A stretch of DNA of 64,000 bases from Limisalsivibrio acetivorans (GCF_000421105.1 NZ_ATWF01000001.1:264668-328667); one strand, 5' to 3'. Shown: positions 7,821 to 16,713, numbered from the stretch's first letter. Notes: a model not told the origin generated them from the letters alone. Translations and numbers: made by a program.

Positions 7821-9719
7821 ATGTCTGCCACCAGCGTATTTGATGCATTTCTTAAGTCAGTTGATAAAAACAAGGACAACACAGCCTTCGTATACCGCTC
7901 AGCCGAAGGGGAACACAGGGTCAGCTACGAGAAGCTTTTCTATGATGTGCTGATACTCTCTAAAGCGTTCGAGGATAAGAAGATGAAGAAGGGCTCCAAG
8001 GTCCTTCTGCTTTCGGATAACCGCTACGCATGGATCGTTACCGATCTCGCCCTTGTATCCCTCGGAGCTGTGAGCGTGCCGAGGGGGAGCGATACACCGA
8101 CCCAGGAGCTTGAGTACATCGTTGAGCATTCTGAATGCGAATACCTTATCTTTGAGACCGAAAAACTCTACGAGATGCACAAGGATGCTGTTGTTTCCGG
8201 CAACAAGGAAATTAAGTCGATCTTTATCATCGAGTCCGAGAAGGCTCATAAGCTCTTTACAAAGGTTTACGCCTATAACGATATCCTAACAGAACGGGGG
8301 ATAAGCGATCAGGATATTGAGCACTTCCGTTCCAAAAGGGAGGAGCTTACCGTTGATGATGTTTTCACTCTCATCTACACCTCCGGAACAACAGGAACGC
8401 CCAAGGGTGTTATCCTGACCCACAAGAACTTTCTGTATAATATTGAGAATCTGCCGGAGATAATCGATCTTCGCTCCGATGATATCTGGCTCTCCATCCT
8501 GCCCACGTGGCACATCTTTGAGAGAGCGGCGGAATATCTGGCCTTAACCGGCGGATGTTGTACGGTTTACTCCACTATAAAAACATTCTCCCAGGACTTG
8601 GAGCAGTACAGACCAACAATCGTAGCAACGGTGCCCCGCCTCTGGGAATCGCTGTATATAAAGGTGAACAACGCCATCGAGAAGCAGGGTGAAAAGAAGA
8701 AGCGTATCTTTGATACCCTGGTAAACGTCTCTTCCACATACAAGAGGAACTCAAGGCTTCTTAAAAACCATCTCCCCGTATTTGAGGAGAAGGGTGCGTT
8801 TGAACGTTTTAAGGAAAGGCTCAAGGCACGTTTCACCCTCATGGGTCTGTATTTACCTAATAAGCTTGCCTCAAAGAAGCTCTCCGCCGTTCAGGACAAG
8901 TTCGGCGGGAGGATGCGTCTTGCCATCAGCGGCGGTGGAAGTCTCCCCCCATACCTTGATGAGTGGATCGATGCCCTTGGCATCAGGATTATCAACGCAT
9001 ACGGGATGACAGAGTGCGCACCTGCCATTGCAGGGCGTGCGCTTAACTGTGAGGTATTCGGAACCCTCGGACCCCCTGTGCACGATACCCAGCTTCGTAT
9101 TGTGGACGAGGAAGGGAACACCCTCCCGAATGGTGAAGAGGGTGAGATACAGGTTAAGGGTGATCAGGTTTTCCCCGGCTACTACAACAACGATGAGGAG
9201 AACGAGAAGTCCTTTACTGAGGATGGCTATTTCCGTACGGGTGATCTGGGTAAGCTCACTCTTACAGGGGAGCTTGTTATTACCGGGCGCATCAAGGAGA
9301 TTATCGTCCTTGCGAGCGGAGAGAATATCGACCCAAGCCGTATCGAATCCACAATTACGAAGCTACCGTTTATAAAGGATGCCGTACTTGTGGGGCAGGA
9401 TAGAAAGGGTCTCGGCGCACTTGTTATCCCCGATATGGAGAAGATAAAGGAGCACTTCTCATCCATAGGCGAGTTTAAGAATGATATGACCGAAAGCCTC
9501 AGGGATGCGCACCTTATAGAGGCCGCTAAGCGTGAGATGAATAAGTTGCTGCACCCGAAGAAGGGCTTTAAACCCTACGAGAAGATACAGAGCATCCTTT
9601 TCCTTGAGAAGGACTTTGAGCAGGGGGAAGAGCTTACCAACACCCTGAAGAAGAAACGACACGCCATAGAAAAGAAATACTCCCAGAAGATACAGAACCT
9701 GTTTAAAAAGGATAAATAA
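7821..9719 (+). CDS. Long-chain acyl-CoA synthetase (AMP-forming)
   Basis: The 632-residue ANL-family ligase activates a fatty or carboxylic acid to acyl-AMP and then acyl-CoA. The phosphate loop YTSGTTGTPKGVILTHKN, the adenine-site motif NAYGMTECAP, the GYFRTGDLG motif and the hinge GRIKEIIVLASGENIDP are all intact. The C-terminus ends in TLKKKRHAIEKKYSQKI, as in bacterial long-chain ligases. It stands alone between two terminators and converges with the CoA-transferase/thiolase operon, so a joint role in fatty-acid or ketoacid use is plausible. Chain-length preference cannot be read from the sequence. Confidence 0.9.
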   Translation: MSATSVFDAFLKSVDKNKDNTAFVYRSAEGEHRVSYEKLFYDVLILSKAFEDKKMKKGSKVLLLSDNRYAWIVTDLALVSLGAVSVPRGSDTPTQELEYIVEHSECEYLIFETEKLYEMHKDAVVSGNKEIKSIFIIESEKAHKLFTKVYAYNDILTERGISDQDIEHFRSKREELTVDDVFTLIYTSGTTGTPKGVILTHKNFLYNIENLPEIIDLRSDDIWLSILPTWHIFERAAEYLALTGGCCTVYSTIKTFSQDLEQYRPTIVATVPRLWESLYIKVNNAIEKQGEKKKRIFDTLVNVSSTYKRNSRLLKNHLPVFEEKGAFERFKERLKARFTLMGLYLPNKLASKKLSAVQDKFGGRMRLAISGGGSLPPYLDEWIDALGIRIINAYGMTECAPAIAGRALNCEVFGTLGPPVHDTQLRIVDEEGNTLPNGEEGEIQVKGDQVFPGYYNNDEENEKSFTEDGYFRTGDLGKLTLTGELVITGRIKEIIVLASGENIDPSRIESTITKLPFIKDAVLVGQDRKGLGALVIPDMEKIKEHFSSIGEFKNDMTESLRDAHLIEAAKREMNKLLHPKKGFKPYEKIQSILFLEKDFEQGEELTNTLKKKRHAIEKKYSQKIQNLFKKDK

Positions 9720-9721
9720 AA

Positions 9722-9745
9722 AAAGGGGAGCCTCAGCTCCCCTTT
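9722..9745. terminator. Bidirectional terminator between acyl-CoA synthetase and CoA-transferase
   Basis: A near-perfect ten-base inverted repeat (AAAGGGGAGC with its complement, CTCA loop) lies between two convergent genes, with A-rich flank on the left and TTT on the right, so it can stop transcription from both sides. Confidence 0.8.
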
Positions 9746-9771
9746 ACGCTATCCTGCTGTCTATGAAAAAA

Positions 9772-11121
9772 TCAAACTGCAATAGTTACTTCGCAGCCTG
9801 TTTTCTCCTTAACTTCCTCAACGCTGGACCAGGGTGAAAGCTCTACAAGGGTAATACCCTTCTCAGCATCCACGGTGAACACGCCGAGATCGGTAACGAT
9901 CATGTCAACGCAGTTCTTTCCTGTTACAGGGAGGTCGCATTCGTTGAGTATCTTGGGATCGCCGTTCTTGGAGGTGTGCTCCATCATAACGATGATCTTC
10001 TTAACGCCGGAAACGAGGTCCATGGCGCCTCCGGGTCCCTTAACCATCTTGCCGGGGATCATCCAGTTTGCAAGGTCACCGAAGCGGGAAACCTGCATGC
10101 CGCCGAGTACGGAAAGGTCGATGTGACCGCCTCTTACCATACCGAAGGATTCGGATGAATCGAAGTAGCTTGCACCCTTAACGGCTGTGATCGTCTGCTT
10201 GCCGGCGTTGATGAGGTCTGCATCGAGGTTGTCCTCAGTGGGGAAGGGTCCGATGCCGAGAAGACCGTTTTCCGCATGGAGTGTTACGTCAATATCTTCG
10301 GGAACGTAGTTTGCGATGAGCGTGGGCATTCCGATACCGAGGTTCATGTAGTAACCGTCCTCGATCTCTTTTGCGATGCGCTTGGCCATCCACTCACGTT
10401 TCTCGTTGAATCCCTTAACGGTGGTTGAGCCTGCGACGGTCTTCTGCTCGATGGGCTTTTCGTAGCTGGGGCCTTTGATAACCCTGTCTACATATATGCC
10501 GGGTGTGTGGACATCGTGGGGATCGATCTCGCCCACTTCCACAAATTCCTCAACCTCGGCAACGGTCACCTTAGCGGCCTTTGCGCACATAGGGTTGAAG
10601 TTCTGAGCGGTTTTGCGGTAGATGAGGTTACCCTTCTTATCCGCCTTCCATGCCTTAACGAGGGCAACATCAACGGTGATGCTCTCTTCCATAACATACT
10701 CTCTGTCGCCGAACGTACGAACCTCTTTACCTTCTGTGAGGTTGGTTCCGTATCCTGTTCTGGTGAAGAAAGCGGGGATGCCTGCGCCGCCTGCACGAAG
10801 CTTTTCGGCAAGTGTTCCCTGTGGTGTTAGCTCAAGCTCAAGCTCACCGTCAAGGAACTGCTTTTCGAAGGTTGCGTTCTCACCCACGTACGAGGAGATC
10901 ATCTTCTTCGTCTGGCGTGTTTTGAGCAGAAGGCCGAGACCGAAATCATCAACGCCTGCGTTGTTAGACACGATTGTAAAGCCTTTTTTGCCCGTTTCAA
11001 CGAGGGCGTTGATAAGGTTCTCAGGGATGCCGCAGAGGCCGAATCCGCCTGCAGCGAGGGTAATGTTGTCGTCAATAAGTCCTTCGAGTGCTGATTTAGC
11101 ATCGGGATAGATCTTGTTCAT
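9772..11121 (-). CDS. 3-oxoacid CoA-transferase, A and B subunits fused
   Basis: This 449-residue protein is a fused two-subunit family I CoA-transferase (SCOT-like). It moves CoA between succinyl-CoA or acetyl-CoA and acetoacetate. Residues about 1-232 form the A half ([22 protein letters not shown]) and about 247-449 the B half ([19 protein letters not shown]). The catalytic glutamate sits in ENGLLGIGP. Bacterial ScoA/ScoB and AtoD/AtoA are normally separate genes; here they are joined in frame by a short linker, as in mitochondrial SCOT. The thiolase gene lies 21 bp upstream on the same strand, giving an acetoacetate/acetyl-CoA pair. Confidence 0.9.
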   Translation of the reverse strand: MNKIYPDAKSALEGLIDDNITLAAGGFGLCGIPENLINALVETGKKGFTIVSNNAGVDDFGLGLLLKTRQTKKMISSYVGENATFEKQFLDGELELELTPQGTLAEKLRAGGAGIPAFFTRTGYGTNLTEGKEVRTFGDREYVMEESITVDVALVKAWKADKKGNLIYRKTAQNFNPMCAKAAKVTVAEVEEFVEVGEIDPHDVHTPGIYVDRVIKGPSYEKPIEQKTVAGSTTVKGFNEKREWMAKRIAKEIEDGYYMNLGIGMPTLIANYVPEDIDVTLHAENGLLGIGPFPTEDNLDADLINAGKQTITAVKGASYFDSSESFGMVRGGHIDLSVLGGMQVSRFGDLANWMIPGKMVKGPGGAMDLVSGVKKIIVMMEHTSKNGDPKILNECDLPVTGKNCVDMIVTDLGVFTVDAEKGITLVELSPWSSVEEVKEKTGCEVTIAV

Positions 11122-11142
11122 AGTGTATTACTCCGAAGTAAG

Positions 11143-12321
11143 TTATTTAACGTTCTCAAATATCATCGCAACACCTTCACCGCCGCCGATGCAGAGTGTT
11201 GCCAGTCCGTATTTAAGGTCCTTTGCCTTCATTTCTCTGATAACAGTTGCAGCAATCCTGCCGCCGCTTGAGCCGACGGGGTGACCGATTGAAACAGCGC
11301 CGCCGTTCACGTTCACCTTCTCAGGATCAAGTCCGAGATCGTTTATCGCCATAAGCGGAACAGCTGCGAAGGCCTCGTTTATCTCGTAGAGATCTATATC
11401 GTCATAGGTAAGACCAGCCTGTTTAACAGCCTTTTCAATGGCGCCCACGGGTGCTTCGGGGAAGCGGTCCGGATGGATCGAGTTTGTGGCATAGGAAACA
11501 ACCTTTGCCTTGGGCTTAAGGTTGTATTTCTTGACAGCCTCCTCGGAGGCGAGCAGGAGTATAGCGGCGCCATCGCTGATAGTGGATGCGTTTGCCGCTG
11601 TTATGGTTCCGTCTTTCGCAAATACGGGGCGAAGCTGGGGAACCTTTTCGAATTTAACATTAAAGGGTTCTTCGTCCTTATCCACAACGGTGTCACCCTT
11701 CTTGCCGGAGATAGTGTAGGGAACTATCTCATCATCGAAGATCCCTTCCTCAACTGCTTTCTGTGAGAGCTTATAGGAGCGCAGAGCGTATTCGTCCTGC
11801 TCCTCACGGGTGATCTTCCTGTCTTCGATAACTTTTTCTGTAATCTCGCCCATGAGCTTGCCTGTGTAGGGATCGCCCAGTGCGTCATGGATCATGAGAT
11901 CCAGCATGGGAGCATTCCCCATCCGATAGCCAAACCTTGCCTTATCAAGGGCATAGGGTGCTTTTGACATGTTTTCCATACCGCCGGTTACAGCTATCTC
12001 TGCCTCGCCGAGCATAATTTGACCTGCACCGAGCATGGCAGACTTAAGACCGCTTCCACATACCTTGTTAATGGTCATGGCATGGGCGGAATCTGGGATT
12101 CCTGCCCCTCTCATAGCCTGCCTTGCGGGAGCCTGTCCCGCTCCGCCGAGGATAACCTGGCCAATGATAACCTCATCCACAGCCTCACCAGGAAGACCAG
12201 TACGCTTGAGGATCTCAGCCATAACAGCGGATGCGAGCTTGGGTGCGGATTCGCCTGCAAGAACACCACCGTATGAACCAAATGGCGTTCTCAGAGCTTC
12301 AACCACATAAACGCTTTTCAT
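11143..12321 (-). CDS. Acetyl-CoA acetyltransferase (thiolase)
   Basis: The 392-residue thiolase carries the nucleophilic Cys88 in NKVCGSGLKS, the NEAFA motif, the His of GHPVGSSGGRI and the second cysteine in LCIGGGEGVA. Length and motifs fit biosynthetic/degradative acetyl-CoA acetyltransferases (AtoB/ThlA/PhaA). It interconverts two acetyl-CoA and acetoacetyl-CoA. As the first gene of a two-gene operon with the fused CoA-transferase, it probably serves acetoacetate or fatty-acid breakdown, though the reverse direction for storage-polymer synthesis cannot be excluded. Confidence 0.92.
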   Translation of the reverse strand: MKSVYVVEALRTPFGSYGGVLAGESAPKLASAVMAEILKRTGLPGEAVDEVIIGQVILGGAGQAPARQAMRGAGIPDSAHAMTINKVCGSGLKSAMLGAGQIMLGEAEIAVTGGMENMSKAPYALDKARFGYRMGNAPMLDLMIHDALGDPYTGKLMGEITEKVIEDRKITREEQDEYALRSYKLSQKAVEEGIFDDEIVPYTISGKKGDTVVDKDEEPFNVKFEKVPQLRPVFAKDGTITAANASTISDGAAILLLASEEAVKKYNLKPKAKVVSYATNSIHPDRFPEAPVGAIEKAVKQAGLTYDDIDLYEINEAFAAVPLMAINDLGLDPEKVNVNGGAVSIGHPVGSSGGRIAATVIREMKAKDLKYGLATLCIGGGEGVAMIFENVK

Positions 12322-12373
12322 AAACCACCTCTGACTTTATAATAATAGCTTCAATAAATAAACACCCTACAGA

Positions 12374-12400
12374 ATAGTACAAGGTATGACCTTTTGTCCA
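12374..12400 (-). promoter_or_regulatory. Candidate promoter of the thiolase/CoA-transferase operon
   Basis: On the minus strand a TGGACA (-35, 12395-12400) and TACTAT (-10, 12374-12379) are separated by 15 bp. The spacer contains the inverted repeat AAGGT-CAT-ACCTT (plus-strand 12381-12393), a possible operator. The spacing is short, so the call is tentative. Confidence 0.35.
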
Positions 12401-12410
12401 GCATCTTTCA

Positions 12411-12440
12411 TGGACATTGAAACGTTGTTTTTGTTATAAT
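12411..12440 (+). promoter_or_regulatory. Promoter of the universal stress protein gene
   Basis: TGGACA (-35, 12411-12416) and TATAAT (-10, 12435-12440) lie 18 bp apart, with an extended TG motif just before the -10. The TGGACA is the mirror of the one used on the other strand at 12395-12400, so the two divergent promoters face away from a shared centre. Confidence 0.6.
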
Positions 12441-12510
12441 TCTCTTAAATAAGAAAAAGCGGACTTACCATTTTTTTCAAGGTATTTTCCGAGATATAAG
12501 GGGGATGGAC

Positions 12511-12960
12511 ATGGACTACAATAGCCTGCTCGTCATGGCGGATTTCTCACCCGATTCAGACGAGGCTGTGGACACTGCGGCTAAGCTTGCCGCAAAGTTT
12601 GGTGCTAAGCTTAAGGTGCTTCATATAGCCCATGACGAGTCGCATATGGAGCTATATGTAAATGAAGATGAGTATTCTAACATACGCAAAAGGATAGATG
12701 AAGAGATAGAAGCTGGTTTTACAGCCCTCGAGGAAAGGATACCATCCCTTAAAGAGGTAGACTGGGAATCAGCCATAAGAAGGGGTACACCGTACATAGA
12801 AGGACTCTTTGAGATAGAAGAGGGGGGATATGACCTCCTTGTGATAGGTTCCCACGGAGACAGGGGGATGAAACGCTTCCTGTACGGAAGTACGGCGGAG
12901 AAGATGCTTCGGAACTCCCCCATAAGTGTCCACGTAACAAAACTCCCGAAGGATGAATAA
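12511..12960 (+). CDS. Universal stress protein (UspA family, ATP-binding type)
   Basis: The 149-residue single-domain protein has the UspA fold: VMADFSPDSDEAV near the N-terminus and the nucleotide-binding loop GSHGDRGMKRFLYGST at the end, matching the ATP-binding G-x2-G-x9-G-S/T pattern. The ATG at 12511 is preferred over the one at 12505, because AAGGGGG (12498-12504) abuts the first but lies six bases before the second. It is monocistronic, with its own promoter and terminator. Usp proteins respond to starvation or energy stress; the specific role is not visible. Confidence 0.88.
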   Translation: MDYNSLLVMADFSPDSDEAVDTAAKLAAKFGAKLKVLHIAHDESHMELYVNEDEYSNIRKRIDEEIEAGFTALEERIPSLKEVDWESAIRRGTPYIEGLFEIEEGGYDLLVIGSHGDRGMKRFLYGSTAEKMLRNSPISVHVTKLPKDE

Positions 12961-12968
12961 TTAATGTC

Positions 12969-13001
12969 AAAGGCTTCCAGTTACAAGAAGCCTTTTTTTT
13001 T
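12969..13001 (+). terminator. Terminator after the universal stress protein gene
   Basis: A nine-base stem (12969-12977 with 12987-12995) and nine-base loop run into a long T tract. Confidence 0.88.
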
Positions 13002-13019
13002 GATTTAATAATTATATTG

Positions 13020-13047
13020 TTGCTCATACAACTGTTCTGTGTATAAT
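13020..13047 (+). promoter_or_regulatory. Promoter of the MarR gene giving a likely leaderless mRNA
   Basis: TTGCTC (13020-13025) and a perfect TATAAT (13042-13047) lie 16 bp apart. Exactly six bases separate the -10 box from the ATG at 13054, which places the expected start site on the A of the ATG. There is no purine-rich ribosome-binding sequence before the ATG. Confidence 0.6.
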
Positions 13048-13053
13048 TCTTAT

Positions 13054-13497
13054 ATGGAAAAGATAGAACCCTCACGCTCCATCGGAAGATGGGTAGGCTT
13101 AATTCACAGGTATTCCCAGGCATACTATGTCCGGGAGATGGAAAGGCTCGGTATCGGTTCCGGGCAGGCTGTTTATCTTGCTGAGCTTTCTCATATGGGG
13201 GGCCTCTCCCAGGATGAGCTGGCCAAGCACCTTATGCTTGATAAAACAACGATAACACGCTCCCTCGCAAAGCTTGAATCCCTTGGATATATTGAGCGCA
13301 AGGCGGATAAGGAGGACAGGCGTATTAAGCGTGTCTACCTTTCGGAGGAGGGGGAGCAGATACTTCCGCAGGTCATGGAGGTTCTCCACGGCTGGACGGA
13401 GATTCTCGCTGAAAGCCTCTCCCCGGACGAACGGGACGAGCTGATCAGGCTTCTGCACAAGGTTGGGGAGAGTGCGAAAAATGAGCATAAGAGATAG
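13054..13497 (+). CDS. MarR-family transcriptional regulator
   Basis: The 147-residue protein is a MarR-type winged helix: MGGLSQDELAKHLMLDKTTITRSLAKLESLGYIERKADKEDRRIKRVYL is the recognition helix plus wing with the conserved DxR. ATG 13054 is chosen over the in-frame GTG at 13039, which lies inside the promoter. An MFS exporter gene starts 3 bp after its stop, the usual layout in which the MarR protein represses its own operon until a toxic or phenolic ligand binds. The ligand is unknown. Confidence 0.9.
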   Translation: MEKIEPSRSIGRWVGLIHRYSQAYYVREMERLGIGSGQAVYLAELSHMGGLSQDELAKHLMLDKTTITRSLAKLESLGYIERKADKEDRRIKRVYLSEEGEQILPQVMEVLHGWTEILAESLSPDERDELIRLLHKVGESAKNEHKR

Positions 13498-13500
13498 TTA

Positions 13501-14643
13501 ATGCTTAAACTGACCCTTCTTTCTCTGTCACTGCTTACAATCATGGCAGGAGCTGCCGTTGCCCCTGCAATTGCTAATATTGCCGCTGCGTTTCCCGATG
13601 CATCGGAGACCACGGTAAAGCTTGTGCTTACCATTCCCGCAGTGTTCATTATTCCTTTTTCACTCTTTTCAGGCAGATTGAGCAGACGTTTTTCGAAGAA
13701 GTGGATGCTGATAGTGAGCCTGTCCTTGTATGCCATTGGCGGTGTTGGCGGCGGCTTTGCCCAGTCCATCCATGTACTTCATTTCTTCAGGAGCCTTCTG
13801 GGTATCGCTGTGGGACTTCTCATGCCCCTTTCCACAGGGCTCATCGGTGATTTCTTTGATGGCGATGAAAAGGCACAGATGCTCGGAAACTCAGCCGCCG
13901 CATCAAACCTGGGCGGGGTATTGGCTACATTCAGCGCAGGCTTTCTGGCTATGATAAGCTGGAGGCATTCCTTCGGTGTATACGGGCTTTCCATTGTTAT
14001 ACTTATCCTTGTCATCCTGTTTCTCCATGAACCACCGAAGGTTGAGACCGGGCAGAGGCAGAAAGAGCGTATCCCTGTTAAGGTCTATCTATGGGCGGTA
14101 GCAGCATTCGGCCAGATGCTCGCTTTTTATACTATACCTACTAATATTTCGATATATATGTCGGAAAACGGATTCGGTAATGCATCCATAACGGGTTTCC
14201 TCATATCCTTTGCACTCTTTTCGGCTTTTATAGCGAGTATGCTTTTTAAGAAGATATTTTGGAAATTCGGCAGATTCTTTGCGCCGTTCATTCTGATAAT
14301 AATGGTAACCGGTGTCTATGGGCTAACATTTGCTCCGGCGGTATACTATGTATTTTTGTCCGTGATATTCACCGGAACAGGGATGGGGCTGACGATGCCT
14401 TTCATATATCTGAATGCTCAGAACGCCGCCGGAAAAGGGCGAAGCGTTACGGCTATGTCACTAGTAACATGTATGCTGTTTCTGGGACAGTTCCTTTCAC
14501 CCATAGCAGTGGACTTTATCGGAAGTTTTACAGGGCTTACTACACCAAGGGAGAGTTTTTTCCTCGTGGGCACTGCGATTCTGTGTCTTTTTATCATAGC
14601 GATTTTCAGGGCATTAATTATGCCGAAAAGAAGCAACGCCTGA
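13501..14643 (+). CDS. MFS transporter (probable drug or metabolite exporter)
   Basis: The 380-residue protein has about 12 hydrophobic segments in the two-bundle pattern of the major facilitator superfamily. The loop after helix 2 reads FSGRLSRRFSKKW, a form of motif A, and RSLLGIAVGLLMPLSTGLIGDFF follows in helices 4-5. It lies 3 bp downstream of marR, so it is almost certainly co-transcribed and controlled by it. Family and context favour efflux of small molecules over uptake; the substrate cannot be assigned. Confidence 0.85.
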   Translation: MLKLTLLSLSLLTIMAGAAVAPAIANIAAAFPDASETTVKLVLTIPAVFIIPFSLFSGRLSRRFSKKWMLIVSLSLYAIGGVGGGFAQSIHVLHFFRSLLGIAVGLLMPLSTGLIGDFFDGDEKAQMLGNSAAASNLGGVLATFSAGFLAMISWRHSFGVYGLSIVILILVILFLHEPPKVETGQRQKERIPVKVYLWAVAAFGQMLAFYTIPTNISIYMSENGFGNASITGFLISFALFSAFIASMLFKKIFWKFGRFFAPFILIIMVTGVYGLTFAPAVYYVFLSVIFTGTGMGLTMPFIYLNAQNAAGKGRSVTAMSLVTCMLFLGQFLSPIAVDFIGSFTGLTTPRESFFLVGTAILCLFIIAIFRALIMPKRSNA

Positions 14644-14654
14644 TGATAGCTTTG

Positions 14655-15298
14655 CATATTTTCTAAAAAGTATGTGGCGCATAAGCGCAAGACATAGGGG
14701 TTAGAAACTTATTTCGAATATTAGTATGAAAGCAAAAGATTGCAGGGAACTTTTTCGGGAACAAAGTTCCCCGCACCCCTCAAAAACTCCTTTATCTATC
14801 TGAATAATTTTCCATCCATGGAAATTATTCTGCCGTTCGAAGAAAGAGACTTCCTTCTCACTTACGCAAGCGAGCTTTCGTCCATGAAAGCTTATGCTAA
14901 TCATACATTTGAGGTTGTTACGTAACAGGCTTCCATGGATGGAAGCCCTGAAAGCGAAGCTGAATTGGGCTTTGCTCAATTCACGTAGTCGGAAGTAAGC
15001 GGAGCGAAGGCTTTGCCAAGTGTAGCGGCAGGGAAATTCTCAGGATGATGAATTTCCCAGATAAATTAAGACTAAGGGGAAATTTTTAGGGAAAACTTTC
15101 CCCTTAGAATCCCCTCAAAAACCCATTTTGAGGGAAATATTAAGGTTGCTACTCAACAGGCTTCCAGGGATGGAAGCCCTGAAGGCGAAAGGAAGAACAG
15201 CTTTGCTGGTCTGACGTAGCCGGAAGTACGAGAGAGTGGGGTTCCCCCGCTCGAACAACAATGGAATTTCCATGGATGGGAAATTCCATAGATTAAAT
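14655..15298. repeat. Hairpin-repeat mosaic, block 1 left part
   Basis: This 640-bp non-coding stretch after the MFS gene is built from short inverted repeats that recur in block 2 (39016-40626). Examples are CATATTTT/AAAAGTATG (14655-14674), GCGC-ATAA-GCGC (14677-14688) and GGGAACTTT/AAAGTTCCC (14745-14771). Further on are CAGGCTTCC/GGAAGCCCTG (14926-14950 and 15157-15181), GGGAAATTC/GAATTTCCC (about 15030-15057), and an AAGGGGAAA/TTTCCCCTT variant (about 15083-15107). The last unit, ATGGAATTTCC/GGGAAATTCCAT, lies at about 15260-15290. Several hairpins share a CATGGATG loop with different stems. No gene-like reading frame is present. Confidence 0.85.
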
Positions 15299-15740
15299 TC
15301 GGTAGCTATAACGTTTACACTAAAGAGAAAACAACGTGAGACGTGAAGCGGTTTTTAGTTAAACAGGTGACTAGTAGCCAATATTCTGTTTAGCTAATAA
15401 CCCTCTTAATCTTCCCCGAATGTTTTACAGCCGAATGAACTCTTTTGGAACCGCCCGGAAGTTTTGGCCGCATATGACAGATGAGTTAATATTAAATGTC
15501 GAACACTTTAATGTATGAAGTGCGGTTACACTCCTCAGCATCAGCAAAACTTCAGGTGGAAAAAGAGCGAAATGAGGGTACCCCCATCACTTACGAATTT
15601 ATGATAATAAATGAGTAATAATGGGGGCTGGAAAACCCTGAGGTAATAGTTTTGCATACTTTTGCGCCAAAAGTATGGCGTGCTTTAGCACGAAACACAT
15701 AAATAAGTGACTTATTTCTAATTTAAGTATGAAAGCAAAA
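15299..15740. repeat. 440-nt structured repeat core, copy 1 (interrupted at its end by IS30)
   Basis: This segment is nearly identical to 39279-39722, and its 3' part is repeated at 39953-40243. It contains nested inverted repeats: TAAACAG/CTGTTTA; AACCGC/GCGGTT enclosing a CACTT/AAGTG hairpin; CCCCCAT/ATGGGGG enclosing TTAC/GTAA and ATTTAT-GATA-ATAAAT. CATACTTTTG-CGC-CAAAAGTATG, CGTGC-TTTA-GCACG and AAATAAG-TGA-CTTATTT follow. Differences between copies often keep the pairing. There is no reading frame of note and no match to a known RNA that I recognise. The repeat resumes after the inserted IS at 16814. Confidence 0.8.
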
Positions 15741-15765
15741 CCTGAATTCAACTAGCAAGTGCAAC
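15741..15765 (+). repeat. Left terminal inverted repeat of the IS30 element
   Basis: It begins CCTGAATTCAA and ends AAGTGCAAC. The outer 11 and inner 9 bases match the right repeat except for one position, with a divergent centre. The transposase stop codon lies within it. Confidence 0.88.
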
Positions 15766-16713
15766 GGGGTCTATAGAGAATAGTATCTGGTTAGGAGTTT
15801 TATATCCAGTTGCTTTTCTTGGTCTGTTGTTTAGTTTCTGCATAATATTCTGAATCTCTATATCATCAACACTTTCAAGCATCCTACTCTTTGGTACATA
15901 CTGCCTAATGAGTCCGTTTGTATTTTCGTTTATTCCGCGTTCCCACGAAGCATATGGATGAGCAAAGTAGAATTCAGCCCCTAGTATCTCAGATATTTCG
16001 GCATGTCCTGCAAACTCTTTCCCGTTATCGGAAGTGATTGTATGGACTAGGTGTGATATCGGTTTCAACATTTCTATAACCGCTTTTGTCACCAGTACAG
16101 CAGTCTTTCTTTCTACCTTGCGTATAAGTGTCAGATAAGACTTCCGCTCAATAAGAGAAACAATCGCCTGCTTGTTCCCTTTTCCTATAACTGTATCCAC
16201 TTCCCAGTCTCCGAATCTCGCTTTCTCTTCTACAATACTTGGACGCTGCTCAATGCTTAACTTGCCATGTATCTCTCCTCTGCGTTCATAAACACCATAT
16301 CGCTTCCTGCGTTTTCTTCGGCAACGCAGGTGAGTATAAAGTGTTCCACCATGACTTTTATCTTCAAGAATGTGCTGGTAGATACGCTCATGACTTACGT
16401 TTATTCCATAATTTTGATTTAGCCAATTGCTCACCTGCTCAGGGCTCCAGTCTTCACGCAGAAGACGTTCAACAAAATACCATTCAGTTTGTGCAATCCG
16501 TCTTGGGACCTTGTCCATTCTTCGTTCAATAGCTTTGCGATGAGCTTGCTTTGGGCGATAACCACGACCTCCTGTGTTTCTGCGTAACTCTCGGCTGATG
16601 GTAGATTTATGTACTTTAAGCAAATCAGCTATGTCCGTCTGAGAATGTCCGGTTTTCCTCAGCACATAAATCTGGTACCTTTGTTCACGGGTCAGGTGTG
16701 TATAGTTCTTCAT
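15748..16713 (-). CDS. IS30-family transposase
   Basis: The 321-residue protein has an N-terminal helix-turn-helix (LTREQRYQIYVLRKTGHSQ, DIADLLKVHKSTISRELRRN) and a DDE catalytic domain. The acidic triad is visible as GDWEVDTV, TSDNGKEF and WERGINENTNGLIR. The gene is full length with no frameshift, so the protein should be active. It fills nearly the whole element between the two inverted repeats. Confidence 0.95.
   Translation of the reverse strand: MKNYTHLTREQRYQIYVLRKTGHSQTDIADLLKVHKSTISRELRRNTGGRGYRPKQAHRKAIERRMDKVPRRIAQTEWYFVERLLREDWSPEQVSNWLNQNYGINVSHERIYQHILEDKSHGGTLYTHLRCRRKRRKRYGVYERRGEIHGKLSIEQRPSIVEEKARFGDWEVDTVIGKGNKQAIVSLIERKSYLTLIRKVERKTAVLVTKAVIEMLKPISHLVHTITSDNGKEFAGHAEISEILGAEFYFAHPYASWERGINENTNGLIRQYVPKSRMLESVDDIEIQNIMQKLNNRPRKATGYKTPNQILFSIDPVALAS

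Noticed and set aside
14655..15298. CRISPR array
   Set aside because: Repeats are not evenly spaced, spacers are not unique, the units have different sequences, and there are no cas genes.
15299..15740. Group II intron or degraded transposon as the nature of the 440-nt core
   Set aside because: There is no GUGCG-type start, no domain V-like hairpin and no trace of a reverse transcriptase or transposase frame in any copy.
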